Assembly (NCBI GenBank): GCA_016718205.1
Contig: JADKEB010000031.1
Span: 558,001 to 622,000 of the forward strand
Length of the DNA: 64,000 nucleotides
Direction: 5' to 3'
Origin: Saprospiraceae bacterium
GTDB taxonomy: Bacteria > Bacteroidota > Bacteroidia > Chitinophagales > Saprospiraceae
Made by a program: the position numbers and the translations under genes. This document shows, piece by piece, positions 42,161 to 51,542 of the stretch. Position 1 is the stretch's first letter, and the number at the start of each line of letters is the position of its first letter. The notes beneath the pieces were generated by a model. The model made no database searches. It worked only from the letters and a program-made list of their open reading frames with translations, and was not told the DNA's origin.

Positions 42161-44188
42161 CTATCTGATGAACTCAGCTATCAAGTCATCATCTGCAACC
42201 GTAGGTAAGGTAAGTTTTAAATCCTTGCAAGTATCCATAGCTCTTTTTGCCGTGATCATGGCTACTGGGTTTCTTGCCCAGGATCTTCGCGCTATACCAT
42301 TATTGACATCCCAATGCAACATGGACTGTATGTTTTTTGCCGATCTCTTAGTTCCATCTATCACCATGCCAAAACCTCCATTGATGGCTTCTCCCCATCC
42401 CACGCCGCCGCCATTGTGTAACGACACCCACGTAGCACCCCGAAAAGCATCACCCACAAAGTTTTGGACAGCCATATCAGCGGTGAATGACGATCCATCA
42501 TAAATATTGGATGTCTCTCTGTAGGGCGAATCAGTACCTGATACATCGTGGTGATCTCTGCCAAGAGCTATTGGGCCTTTGATTTTCTTTTTTTCAATTG
42601 CCTTATTAAAAGCAAATGCGATTTTGATTCTGCCTTCGGAATCTGCATACAGGATTCTTGCCAATGATCCTACCACAGGGATATTCTTTTGAGCATCCCT
42701 GATCCATATCAGATTGTCATTCAGTTGACCTTTTATGTCTTCAGGTGCTGATTTCATCATTTTTTTTATGACTTTTGCTGCAATCTTATCGGTCATTTTC
42801 AAGTCTGCTTTGTCTCCTGAAAGGCACACCCATCTGAATGGGCCAAAACCATAATCAAAACACAGCGGACCCATTATATCTTCTACATATGACGGATATT
42901 TATACGTCTTTGTTTTTTTATTCTTCCATATATCTGCTCCTGCATCGCCTGCTTCTTTGAGGAATGCATTGCCATAGTCCCAGAAATACATCCCACGGCT
43001 TGTCATGATATTGATCGCTTTGACATGCCTGACCAATGTTTTCCTGACTTCGTCCATGAACTTTCCTTTATCTGTATTGAGCAATTTTTTGGCTTCCTTA
43101 AATGTATAACCTACAGGACAATACCCAAGGTCATCAATATTGTGCAAAGAAGTTTGGTCTGAACCCAAGTCTATATTAAAATTGGATTTTACTGTTGCCT
43201 CCCAAAAATCGACGATATTGCCTTGATAAACCAAAGCTACAGCTTCCAGATTATTTTTGGATTCAGTGATTTTGCCAAAAAGTGTATTGAGATCGGTATA
43301 TACATTTTCTTTCTTTATATACCCATCGGTGATTCTTTGTTTGATGGCATCTTCGTCCACCTCTGCGATGATTCCTACCGCACCGGAAATGACTGAAGCA
43401 ATAGATTGGGCTCCTGACATACCACCCATGCCTGAAGTGACAAAAGTCTTTCCTTTCAGATTGTCAACACCCAGACCATTTATCCTTCCTGCATTGAGCA
43501 ATGTGATAGTGGTACCATGCACGATGCCTTGTGGGCCGATATACATGAATGATCCTGCTGTCATTTGTCCGTATTGGGTGACACCTAGCGCATTGTATTT
43601 ATTCCAGTCAGCTTTAGCAGAATGATTGGGTATCATCATACCATTTGTGACCACCACCCTTGGAGCATTCTTGTGAGATGGAAACAGGCCAAGTGGATGA
43701 CCTGAGTACAGTACGAGAGTTTGCTTATCGGTCATTTCAGACAAATATTGCATAGTCAACCGGTACTGTGCCCAATTTTGAAACACCGCACCATTTCCTC
43801 CATAAGTGATTAGCTCTTCCGGATATTTTGCAATTTTGAAATCAAGATTATTGTGAATCATCAACATAATAGCGGCAGCCTGCCGGCATTTTGCAGGATA
43901 ATGTTCTACAGGCCGGGAAAATATTTCATAATCAGGTCTGTACCTATACATGTATATGCGGCCAAATTTATTAAGTTCGTCAGCAAATTCCTTTGCCAGT
44001 TCAGCATGCATGGATGCCGGAAAGTATCTCAGAGCATTCTTCAGAGCCAGCAGTTTTTCATTCTTTGATAGGACCCCTTTGATATTTCTTTTGGGTGCAT
44101 GTGCACATTGGTCGGATAGCTTTCTCTTAACCGGCAAATAATTTCCAATACCCATGCTAATCTCGTCCGACAAATGATCTTTTGACAT
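42161..44188 (-). CDS. hutU: Urocanate hydratase (long form)
   Basis: This 675-residue NAD-dependent enzyme converts urocanate to imidazolonepropionate in histidine breakdown. Diagnostic text includes ELITYGGNGAVFQNWAQYRL, LYSGHPLGLFPSHKNAPRVV, the NAD loop GKTFVTSGMGGMSGAQ, and C-terminal DAFRGATWVSLHNGGGVGWG. The long N-terminus is normal for the Bacteroidota-type enzyme. Other hut genes (hutH, hutI) are not in the window. A TAATTTTG box lies 20 nt upstream of the start. Confidence 0.97.
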   Translation of the reverse strand: MSKDHLSDEISMGIGNYLPVKRKLSDQCAHAPKRNIKGVLSKNEKLLALKNALRYFPASMHAELAKEFADELNKFGRIYMYRYRPDYEIFSRPVEHYPAKCRQAAAIMLMIHNNLDFKIAKYPEELITYGGNGAVFQNWAQYRLTMQYLSEMTDKQTLVLYSGHPLGLFPSHKNAPRVVVTNGMMIPNHSAKADWNKYNALGVTQYGQMTAGSFMYIGPQGIVHGTTITLLNAGRINGLGVDNLKGKTFVTSGMGGMSGAQSIASVISGAVGIIAEVDEDAIKQRITDGYIKKENVYTDLNTLFGKITESKNNLEAVALVYQGNIVDFWEATVKSNFNIDLGSDQTSLHNIDDLGYCPVGYTFKEAKKLLNTDKGKFMDEVRKTLVRHVKAINIMTSRGMYFWDYGNAFLKEAGDAGADIWKNKKTKTYKYPSYVEDIMGPLCFDYGFGPFRWVCLSGDKADLKMTDKIAAKVIKKMMKSAPEDIKGQLNDNLIWIRDAQKNIPVVGSLARILYADSEGRIKIAFAFNKAIEKKKIKGPIALGRDHHDVSGTDSPYRETSNIYDGSSFTADMAVQNFVGDAFRGATWVSLHNGGGVGWGEAINGGFGMVIDGTKRSAKNIQSMLHWDVNNGIARRSWARNPVAMITAKRAMDTCKDLKLTLPTVADDDLIAEFIR

Positions 44189-44207
44189 AATGGTGGCTTC
44201 TTTGATG

Positions 44208-44215
44208 CAAAATTA
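44208..44215 (-). promoter_or_regulatory. Putative -7 box (TAATTTTG) of hutU
   Basis: This is an exact TAnnTTTG match on the minus strand, 19 nt before the hutU start codon. Confidence 0.5.
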
Positions 44216-44330
44216 AAGTAATCTGTTAAATTTTTATAAAAAAGCTGCCTGATGTGTAATATATTGTATAATTCTGCGTCTTAATGATCGTAATAACATT
44301 TGTCATTGTTTTAAAACCAAATATCAGGCA

Positions 44331-44846
44331 TTGAAAAACTTCTTATGTTTATTTTTTATAATGGCAATGCAGCCTTTAATGGCTCAGAAGTATAATACCA
44401 TAGCAGGAGTACGTATTGGTGATGATTTCGGTATCAGTGCTGCCCAGCGCATTGCCAACAAAACAACGATCGAACTTAATATCCAACCCGGAACATTTGC
44501 AGGAAGACAAATGACATCCTTGCTTGCAAAACAGCATTACTCATTGCTGACCAAAAGGTTCAATTTTTTTATGGGAGCTGGTGTTTATTCCAGAAAATAC
44601 AACCCAACCTTTACAGATGCTCCAAATCCAACAAATACCCAAGGACTGGCTCTAAGTTTTGGGGCCGAATTTTCAATAGGAAAATTAAGTATCTCTACAG
44701 ACTATTTGCCATTGGTAACCATTGCTGACAATAATAGTAATCAAAGATTTTATACCACCTCAGGCTTCAGCCTCAGATATATTCTGGTAGGTCGCGAATC
44801 ATCTACAAAAAAGTTTTTCAAAAAGATCTTCACTAAGAAAAACTAA
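44331..44846 (+). CDS. Small outer-membrane beta-barrel-like protein with a TTG start
   Basis: This 171-residue protein starts at TTG; no in-frame ATG upstream precedes a stop. The signal peptide is KNFLCLFFIMAMQPLMAQ. Alternating strands follow: YNTIAGVRIGDDFGISAAQR, TTIELNIQPGTFAG, FNFFMGAGVYSRKY and LALSFGAEFSIGKLSISTDY, ending in SLRYILVG and a basic tail. It resembles small barrels of eight strands, but the last residues are not aromatic because of the Lys-rich tail. No family name can be given. Function is unknown. Confidence 0.6.
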   Translation: MKNFLCLFFIMAMQPLMAQKYNTIAGVRIGDDFGISAAQRIANKTTIELNIQPGTFAGRQMTSLLAKQHYSLLTKRFNFFMGAGVYSRKYNPTFTDAPNPTNTQGLALSFGAEFSIGKLSISTDYLPLVTIADNNSNQRFYTTSGFSLRYILVGRESSTKKFFKKIFTKKN

Positions 44847-45295
44847 GAATAAACAATACAATTAAGTGACCGATAGTACTACTATGTCAACATAGGAGTT
44901 ATGTGGTAAATCTTCTTATAGGTTTATAAGGTTTTAAATGTGAAATTTAATTTTTTGTTTAAGAGTCTCTCTTCGGGACGCTCCTCAATCAAAAAAGGCT
45001 ATTCTACCACTAAGCCGACGAAGGAGGGCTGGTGAGCGATTAGGACAAAATCGTGCTTTCATTGGATTTGGCGGGCAGGAATGCAAGGGCAAAATATTAG
45101 CTTTGAAATTTCTTAAATTGGTAGAAAATGAAGGAAGGCGTAAATCTGACATAGTAGATTAAGACCAACTATATTACATAAAGTCAACACATAAGCGTTT
45201 GATATTTACTTGATAAATAAATTGGCTTATTTTCTAAAATACTTCTTAGAGTATGGATAAACTATTATCCATCCTGCCTTTTCATTAAAAAAAAT
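44847..45295. other. Gene-free stretch, nothing recognised
   Basis: There is no convincing ORF, RNA gene or repeat. The part around 44990-45180 is less AT-rich than typical intergenic DNA and may be an old gene or repeat remnant, but no protein family is readable. Confidence 0.4.
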
Positions 45296-45438
45296 GGGTG
45301 TATCCTAAAATTTCAATTTAATAAAAATTCCTTTTGTTTTACTCCATACATAAGGGAGGCAAAATGAATTGTTTTACGGTATAACTAAAGGGTGACAAAA
45401 AGAATTGTTTAAAGATTGAATGAAAAAATGGGGTGCAG
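45296..45438 (+). repeat. GGGTGNAYCC-type intergenic repeat, copy 2
   Basis: It starts GGGTGTATCC and contains ATAAAAATTCCTTTTGTTTT. It has an extra internal 30-40 bp compared with copy 1, then GGGTGACAAAAAGAATTG, and ends GATTGAATGAAAAAATGGGG followed by TGCA. It is related to 19749-19848 and 54006-54114. Confidence 0.7.
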
Positions 45439-45621
45439 GGTCGGAAAAGATATTTGATGAACTAAACAATGATTTTGGATGGGCAAATCCACTAAAAACA
45501 TAACCTTCTAAACTACCTGGTCTTTCCGGTATTATCAATATCAATTATTTTCCCAATTGAGACTTGCTTGTCTTCATTATAAAGACGATAAATATCATTA
45601 AAGACAAGCTTCGCTTCGTCG

Positions 45622-45650
45622 TTACTCAAAATCAATATCTTGGTTAAGAC
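45622..45650 (+). repeat. Partial double-hairpin repeat remnant
   Basis: TTACTCAAAATCAATA and GGTTAAGAC match the interior of copy A (TATACTCAAAATCAATA, then GATTAAGAC). It overlaps the last codons of the class V PLP gene. Confidence 0.4.
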
Positions 45651-46816
45651 TCTAAAATATCGACTACCTGATCTACTTCTTCTATAGTGTTGAAATAATG
45701 CGGAGATAGTCGAATAACCCAGTCCACATTTTTTTTATCGAAATCTATCAGCGCAAAGTGTCTGAAGCCAACAGAATAACTCACTTTACCTGCATCCATA
45801 ATTTGTTTCATATCATCAAGTGATTTTACTTGAGAAGTGAATGTTAAGATACTTCCGGAATTTGTTCCGTTTTCTGTAATGATAATGTCAGGTATCTTTT
45901 CCAGCCCATTCTTAAGATGTCGGATCAGGATTTGGTTATGCAATACAATATTATGGATTCCAATATTGCAAGCATATTTTACGGCCTCTGTCAGGCCACA
46001 TAAATTGACATAGTTTGCTTCCCAGAGTTCAAATCTCTTGGCTCCTGCTATCTGAGTATATAAATTTTCTTCGCTCCAGACAGCTCCTTCCATATCTATA
46101 AGCAAGGGTTCAAGTCCTTTTTCGAGTGCTTTGTCCGACACATATAGTACACCAGTACCTCGTGGTCCTCTCAAAAATTTTCTACCTGTGGCGCTATAAA
46201 AATCACATTTTATCTTAATTACATCTACTGGTATTTGCCCGGCCGATTGGCAGCCATCCACAATATACCATACATCGTAGCGGGCACACAGTTCACCTAC
46301 CAGCTCTACTGGCTGTATTTTGCCGGTATTGGTTGGAATATGTGTCACGGTGACTATCGCAGGTTTGTACTTTTTTATCTTCTCTTCCATATCATGGAGG
46401 TCCAAATCCCCGGAAGGAAGACATGCACACCTGACGATTTGTATTCCGAATCTTTTTTGTAATGATAAAAAGAGTATGTGATTGGATATATAATCGTCAT
46501 CCGTAGTCAAAATAGTATCCCCTTTTGTTAATGTTATAGAAGATACCGCTTTCGCAAAACCATCTGTAGCATTAAATACAAATGCAATATTGTGCCTTTT
46601 CGCACCTAACAAAATAGCAGAGGCATCATAAAATTCCCGGATGTCATCAGCTTTTTGTGCGGCGGCGGCATATCCTCCTATCTGTGCTTCCAGTAGCTGG
46701 AAGGCTGACATAGTCTCCAAGACAGGTTTTGGCATAAGAGATGAACCTGCACTATTTAAAAAAACAAGATCTTCACATGCAGGTGTTTCTTTTCTAATTT
46801 GCTGAATATCAATCAT
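45644..46816 (-). CDS. Class V aminotransferase-fold PLP enzyme (NifS/EgtE-like)
   Basis: This 390-residue PLP enzyme of the cysteine-desulfurase superfamily includes VFLNSAGSSLMPKPVLETMS, the phosphate-binding NATDGFAKAVSSI, VTHIPTNTGKIQPVELVGEL, WYIVDGCQSAGQIPVDVI (Asp of the PLP ring contact), and the Schiff-base Lys in YSATGRKFLRGPRGTGVLYV. The GRKFLRGPRGTG form resembles ergothioneine-type C-S lyases and some aminotransferases rather than IscS. No catalytic Cys loop is evident. The substrate is unknown and no pathway neighbours are near. Confidence 0.88.
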   Translation of the reverse strand: MIDIQQIRKETPACEDLVFLNSAGSSLMPKPVLETMSAFQLLEAQIGGYAAAAQKADDIREFYDASAILLGAKRHNIAFVFNATDGFAKAVSSITLTKGDTILTTDDDYISNHILFLSLQKRFGIQIVRCACLPSGDLDLHDMEEKIKKYKPAIVTVTHIPTNTGKIQPVELVGELCARYDVWYIVDGCQSAGQIPVDVIKIKCDFYSATGRKFLRGPRGTGVLYVSDKALEKGLEPLLIDMEGAVWSEENLYTQIAGAKRFELWEANYVNLCGLTEAVKYACNIGIHNIVLHNQILIRHLKNGLEKIPDIIITENGTNSGSILTFTSQVKSLDDMKQIMDAGKVSYSVGFRHFALIDFDKKNVDWVIRLSPHYFNTIEEVDQVVDILES

Positions 46817-47059
46817 AAAAACATTTTTTCATTCAATTGTTGAGTCTGCTCCGAAAATAAAAAATTTATGATAATCAACCATTTTTTACCCAACCCCAAG
46901 CTACAGTAGCAAAGCTTACGAAATATATACCATCTTTGTCTAAAAACTTATATTTGGTGCACATCCTTACATTTAATGATGCGATGTAATATAACTTCGA
47001 ACAAAATTAGCAAAAAAAAAATTAAATCAGGTTGAATTACAAAAGTTGTTGACTGTATT

Positions 47060-47246
47060 AGAGTATGTTTAAAATTTTTCTTAGTTGTAAATCAAGAGAT
47101 TATGGTTCTGACAATAAAATAATCAACGCATTTAGCCTGCCTGACAACTATATCATAGGCGGGCAGGTGAACTAAATAAGGCGATTATTTTGAAGTCAGG
47201 TTCATAATACATTGATTTTAAGACAATAAAAATTTAAACATACTCT
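47060..47246 (+). repeat. AGAGTATGTTTAAA inverted-repeat element, copy M3 (long core)
   Basis: This 187-bp element has the same core and orientation as 51215-51403 and is inverted relative to 20062-20248. The ends are AGAGTATGTTTAAAATTTTT and AAAAATTTAAACATACTCT. Confidence 0.8.
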
Positions 47247-47394
47247 TAGTTGTAATACACGAAATTCATTGGTACAAGTTACATCTGTGAGCCTTGAAAC
47301 AGTCTACATTTTGTCCCAGCTTAACCTGAATTAATATTTGGCCAAATTGCAAACTTGCGCCAGCAAAGGAGATTTTTGAATACACCCAAACATT

Positions 47395-48408
47395 TTACAT
47401 TTTTTCCAGAATGTCACATACCTGATCACACATATCCTGTGTAACATCAAGGTGGGTGACAAATCGAACTGTATTACCTCCAAAAGGTGCGGCAAGTATT
47501 CCTTTGAATTTTAAATCTGTGAGAAAATCTGCATCCCTGATATCATCTATCAGTTGAAAAATAACAATATTGGAGCTTACAGGTTTGAGTGATTGTACAA
47601 ATGATTTTGTTTGGAGTATTTCACCTATCTGTTTTGCTCTGTTATTGTCATCTTTTAGCCTGTCTATATGATGACCAAGGGCATAATCACATGCCGCAGC
47701 GAGATAGCCTGCCTGTCGCATACCGCCTCCCATCACTTTTCTGAATCTCCTTGCAAGCCTGATGGTTTCAAGATCGCCAATAAGCAACGAACCAACAGGT
47801 GCCCCGAGACCTTTTGACATACACACTGATATGGTATTAAAGTATTTTCCCCAATCGTGAGTAGTCTCATCTGTTTCTACCAGAGCGTTAAAAATTCTTG
47901 CTCCATCCAGATGCAATCGGAGTCCTTTTTCCTCGCACAAATCATATATCGGTTTGATTTCATCAAGATGGTATATAGAGCCTCCGCCTTTATTGCATGT
48001 ATTCTCTATTACGACAAGACGTGATGTGGGTTGCCAGTCATGACCTGGTTTTATGGCATCTTTGACCTGTGATGCTGTGATTTTACCGTTTTGTCCATGT
48101 ATGAGGCTGATACCTACACCACTGTTGTAAGCATATCCTCCGGTTTCAGACTGATATATATGAGAATCCACATCACAGATGACATCATCTATAGGTTGAG
48201 TATTCACTTTGATGGCTATCTGATTGGTCATCGTGCCTGATGGGCAGAAGATAGCAGCTTCCTTCCCAAACATAGTGGCCACCTTCTCTTCAAGGCGGTT
48301 TACACTCGGGTCTTCTCTGAACACATCATCACCTACTTCCGCACTCATCATATACGATAGCATTTCCGGTGTGGGTTTGGTGACTGTGTCGCTGATTAGG
48401 TTGATCAT
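47395..48408 (-). CDS. ltaE: Low-specificity L-threonine aldolase
   Basis: This 337-residue PLP enzyme splits threonine to glycine and acetaldehyde. Family text is complete: NLISDTVTKPTPEMLSYMMS, GDDVFREDPSVNRLEE, AAIFCPSGTMTNQIAI, VIENTCNKGGGSIYHLDEI, LHLDGARIFNAL with the Asp, and the PLP-Lys motif SVCMSKGLGAPVGSLL. C-terminal RFVTHLDVTQDM is also typical. The gene stands alone with repeats on its downstream side. Confidence 0.95.
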   Translation of the reverse strand: MINLISDTVTKPTPEMLSYMMSAEVGDDVFREDPSVNRLEEKVATMFGKEAAIFCPSGTMTNQIAIKVNTQPIDDVICDVDSHIYQSETGGYAYNSGVGISLIHGQNGKITASQVKDAIKPGHDWQPTSRLVVIENTCNKGGGSIYHLDEIKPIYDLCEEKGLRLHLDGARIFNALVETDETTHDWGKYFNTISVCMSKGLGAPVGSLLIGDLETIRLARRFRKVMGGGMRQAGYLAAACDYALGHHIDRLKDDNNRAKQIGEILQTKSFVQSLKPVSSNIVIFQLIDDIRDADFLTDLKFKGILAAPFGGNTVRFVTHLDVTQDMCDQVCDILEKM

Positions 48409-48939
48409 TTCAATATTTTATAATGTTTTAACTTAAAGTAACATTTGAAAGCACTCGCCCTGAAGAATAGTATTTTGTTGACATAACTTCTACAGCTTTG
48501 CAGTATGATTAAGTGAATTAAATTTATTCTATCAAGGTCTTATACCTTTAGGCTCAAAGCCAAGTAAAATTCAAAAAACGACTGTCTTTATAATGCAAAG
48601 TAAAGCAATTTTTTACAAAAGTACCAAACATAATATTCGTATCTGAGTATGTTTGAAATTTCATCATGGAATCCGCTATCAAAAATTTCTGATAAAGAGA
48701 AATAGAATAATACATATTTCTACTGCATTGATAATGAAGTTTTTTTCTTTAGAGGAAGTATGAGAACCGTTATTTGTTTTCGGAGTAAAGGCATCGTTTT
48801 CACTCAAATATAAAAACATAAACGATAAATATGTTAGTAGAGAAATTAAAGAAAAGGTTACACAAATTTATTAAGAATATGTAAGGGAATAAAGCACTTA
48901 AATGCTTGAATTTTTCGTTATGAGGATAAAGCCAATACA
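48409..48939. other. Gene-free stretch with a single AGTATG repeat end
   Basis: There is no convincing ORF. Around 48644-48662 the bases TGAGTATGTTTGAAATTTC resemble one diverged terminus of the AGAGTATGTTTAAA family. The remainder is AT-rich with nothing recognised. Confidence 0.5.
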
Positions 48940-50004
48940 ATGAGACTTCTACTGTTGATCCTTTTTGTCATTTATTGGAGTCGTGTGTGCTCAGCACAAC
49001 CTATAAGGGATACTACTCTTGAAATAATGCACACAATGATTTATTTTCAATCAAATGATTTTTTGATTGATTCTCTAAATAAATTCCGGATCAAACAATT
49101 AGTCGATACATTATCCGGATTAAGGCATAGATTTTTTACAATTGAAGCTCACACAGATGATGATGGAAGTACAGAATTCAATAAAAAGCTGTCCGATCAC
49201 AGGGCGGAGTCTGTTTTAAATAGTTTGTTAGAATTTGGAGTTCAAATGGAACAAATAAATTCAACTTCATTTGGGAAGCTAAAGCCGGAAGTGTCAAATA
49301 ATACCACTGCAGGAAAAGCAAAAAACAGAAGAGTACAGTTAACCATGTATGGAAAATTTCCAATGAAATTGTTAAAAGGTCAAATTGTAATTACAGACAC
49401 TTTATCCCAGCAAGCTATCGTCCGAATCAAAGATGACATTTATTTAGATTCAGTATTAACCGACATTTATGGAAATTTTTCCATTTTTGCTCCAATAAAC
49501 AGAAAACTACTTTTATCGGTGCATTCAGGAGAATTGTTTGCGGAACCACAAATAATTTTTACAAGAGATATTGCATTTTTAAGTCCTTTGAAAGTCAAGG
49601 TTAGTCAAGTTACATTGAATAGTGTTCTTACGCTAAAGGAAATAAACTTTGTCGGAGGATTTTCCATTGTATTGCGTGAAAGTATACCCAGTCTGGAGTA
49701 TCTGTTGCAATTTATGTTAGCCAATAAAAGGTATTGTTTTGAAGTGGCCGGTCATATAAACTTTCCGGGAAAACCTATTCCGAAAGTCACAGGAACAGCT
49801 GCATCAGAAATTCAAAAAATGGAACTATCAGAAAGCAGAGCAAAGGCTGTTTTTGATTTTTTGAAAAATGGTGGCATTGACTCAACCAGGATGATTTCTA
49901 AAGGGTATTCAAATTACAATATGAAGTTTCCTGAACCGAAAAATGAAGCTCAAATGAAAGCAAACCGACGGGTTGAAATCATCATCAGAGATTGTAATAA
50001 ATAA
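48940..50004 (+). CDS. Protein with two OmpA-like peptidoglycan-binding domains
   Basis: This 354-residue exported protein has a signal MRLLLLILFVIYWSRVCSAQ. A first OmpA-like domain covers about residues 30-137 (MIYFQSNDFLIDSLNKFRIK, AHTDDDGSTEFNKKLSDHRA, then GKAKNRRVQLTMYG). A middle beta-rich segment spans about 138-225. A second OmpA-like domain covers 228-352 (EINFVGGFSIVLRESIPSL, ELSESRAKAVFDFLKNGGID, then MKANRRVEIIIRD). OmpA domains bind diaminopimelate-containing peptidoglycan through a conserved Asp and Arg; both appear in the first domain and are less clear in the second. The role is presumably envelope anchoring. Confidence 0.8.
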   Translation: MRLLLLILFVIYWSRVCSAQPIRDTTLEIMHTMIYFQSNDFLIDSLNKFRIKQLVDTLSGLRHRFFTIEAHTDDDGSTEFNKKLSDHRAESVLNSLLEFGVQMEQINSTSFGKLKPEVSNNTTAGKAKNRRVQLTMYGKFPMKLLKGQIVITDTLSQQAIVRIKDDIYLDSVLTDIYGNFSIFAPINRKLLLSVHSGELFAEPQIIFTRDIAFLSPLKVKVSQVTLNSVLTLKEINFVGGFSIVLRESIPSLEYLLQFMLANKRYCFEVAGHINFPGKPIPKVTGTAASEIQKMELSESRAKAVFDFLKNGGIDSTRMISKGYSNYNMKFPEPKNEAQMKANRRVEIIIRDCNK

Positions 50005-50175
50005 AATGAATAAATGGTCTCTGATCTCTCAGGCTATAACCCATTATGATCTGAAAATCCAAAAATGAGATAAGTTGTATATGAGACCTCTATAGTGGTG
50101 GAAAAGCTACCTTGCGATATTAATCAGCAGAATTTACCTATTCTGTATCTATCTGTTTGTTGATGGTATTTCATT

Positions 50176-50220
50176 AAAAAAAAATAGCCTCTGTTTTTGA
50201 AACAAAGGCTATCTTTTTTT
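50176..50220 (-). terminator. Rho-independent terminator of the DUF4412-like gene
   Basis: ATAGCCTCTGTTT pairs with AAACAAAGGCTAT (one mismatch) around a short loop, with A/T tracts on both sides. It is about 14 nt after the stop at 50234 on the minus strand. Confidence 0.8.
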
Positions 50221-50233
50221 ATGAAATCTTTGA

Positions 50234-50938
50234 TTAGAAGCCGAAACCTCCGCCCATAGATTTTTTAAACTCTTCCATGGTTATTTTTTTGTATCCTTTA
50301 GTATCCAAAGTAAATTTGCTGTCGTCTACTGTATCTTTCAGATCTACTGCTGTCATGGTCATCGCAAATTTAGGGTTACCGGCAGTAAATTCCATGGCAT
50401 AACCCGGTAAATCTATAGATTGGAAACCCTGAATAATATTGGCTTTGGTTTTTATATCTTCTGTCAGGTAGCCAGTAACTGTAATACCTTCCATTTCAGG
50501 ATTCGTTATTGTCATCTTGTAGCATTTATAACCCAATATTTCTTTAGTATCATTTTTGTCATACTCAATTTTTGTTAGCTTAGCAATTTCTTTTTGTTTG
50601 GCGTCCTGAGACTCATCCAGCTTTGATTCTATCCAGGATTTATTGCCCATAGCATCCATGAGCATATTCATCGCATTTTTGCTTTGCTCCACCAAAATTT
50701 TCATTTTTACCATACCACCCATCATGTCTACGGAAGTTAAATATTGATCATCTTTGAAGGCAACTTCGGTTTGTGAGCCTTTCATCATTTCGAGTCCCAT
50801 AGCCATTTGAGGGTCATCAGAAGTCACTTTTGTGATTTCCATTTTTACAGTGCCTTTAGCAATTACTTTCTGAGCTACAAGATACTGGCTTGAAATCACC
50901 ATGAAAAATACAATAATGTAAGAAAAAAAGTTTTTCAT
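50234..50938 (-). CDS. DUF4412-like secreted protein
   Basis: This 234-residue protein has a signal peptide (MKNFFSYIIVFFMVISSQYL, then VAQ). Its central text ILGYKCYKMTITNPEMEGIT and LTEDIKTKANIIQGFQSIDL match DUF4412-like (GLPGYA-type) periplasmic proteins; the LPGYAMEFTAG motif is visible. Met content is high in the N-terminal half. The C-terminus ends MGGGFGF. Function of the family is unknown, possibly ligand binding. A hairpin terminator follows, and a repeat island lies upstream. Confidence 0.7.
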   Translation of the reverse strand: MKNFFSYIIVFFMVISSQYLVAQKVIAKGTVKMEITKVTSDDPQMAMGLEMMKGSQTEVAFKDDQYLTSVDMMGGMVKMKILVEQSKNAMNMLMDAMGNKSWIESKLDESQDAKQKEIAKLTKIEYDKNDTKEILGYKCYKMTITNPEMEGITVTGYLTEDIKTKANIIQGFQSIDLPGYAMEFTAGNPKFAMTMTAVDLKDTVDDSKFTLDTKGYKKITMEEFKKSMGGGFGF

Positions 50939-50983
50939 TGAATTGAATTTAAGTTTAAAATATTTTTTTTATAAATTTCGATT

Positions 50984-51145
50984 AGAGTATGTTTAAAATT
51001 TATCCTTTAGCAATAAAATGTTTTATTTTGACTACAAATTCGTTAAATTTTTCGTCGAATTGCCCACATTCGACTGCTAAATTTGCCTCTTTTCGCTCAA
51101 AATAACTCCATTTTATTATCCAAAAACAAAATTTAAACATACTCT
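50984..51145 (+). repeat. AGAGTATGTTTAAA inverted-repeat element, copy M4
   Basis: It is 162 bp with ends AGAGTATGTTTAAAATTT and AAATTTAAACATACTCT. The core is unrelated to the long-core copies but includes TTTTCGCTCAA, shared in part with M2 and M6. Confidence 0.75.
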
Positions 51146-51214
51146 TATATAATCAAAAACAAAACAAAATAGTTTCAAAAGAAAAGTTAAATTTTTCGGA
51201 TTGAACCCAAATTA

Positions 51215-51403
51215 AGAGTATGTTTAAAATTTTTCTTAGTGGTAAATCAAGAGATTATGGTTCTGTGACAATAAAATAATCAACGCATTTAGCCTGCCTG
51301 ACAACTATGTCATAGGCGGGCAGGTGAACTAAATAAGACGATTATTTTGAAGTCAGGTTCATAATACATTGATTTTAAGACAATAAAAATTTAAACATAC
51401 TCT
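51215..51403 (+). repeat. AGAGTATGTTTAAA inverted-repeat element, copy M5 (long core)
   Basis: This 189-bp element is almost identical to M3 (47060-47246) apart from a few substitutions and a 2-bp insertion (TCTGTGACA). It is followed after 4 bp by the double-hairpin repeat. Confidence 0.8.
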
Positions 51404-51407
51404 AAAA

Positions 51408-51515
51408 TATACTCAAAATAAATTGGTTTGCTAAAATTTTATTTACCAAATTATTGATTTTGAGTATTATGGCGACAGAATTATTAGTATTATATTAATA
51501 ATTCTCGTCGGTATA
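51408..51515 (-). repeat. Double-hairpin intergenic repeat, copy C
   Basis: Read on the minus strand it begins TATACCGACGAGAATT, contains AATTCTGTCGCCATAATA, and ends ATTTTGAGTATA. Both hairpins are best preserved here: GAATTATTA against TAATAATTC, and ATACTCAAAAT against ATTTTGAGTAT. Confidence 0.8.
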
Positions 51516-51542
51516 AAACGATACTATCATCAATCATTCCTA

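Noticed and set aside
42156..42503. Plus-strand ORF with membrane-like segments opposite hutU
   Set aside because: Lies fully inside the conserved hutU frame; antisense shadow.
44990..45180. Possible degraded gene or RNA gene in the 44.9-45.3 kb gap
   Set aside because: No readable protein family in any frame and no tRNA-like cloverleaf or T-loop motif.
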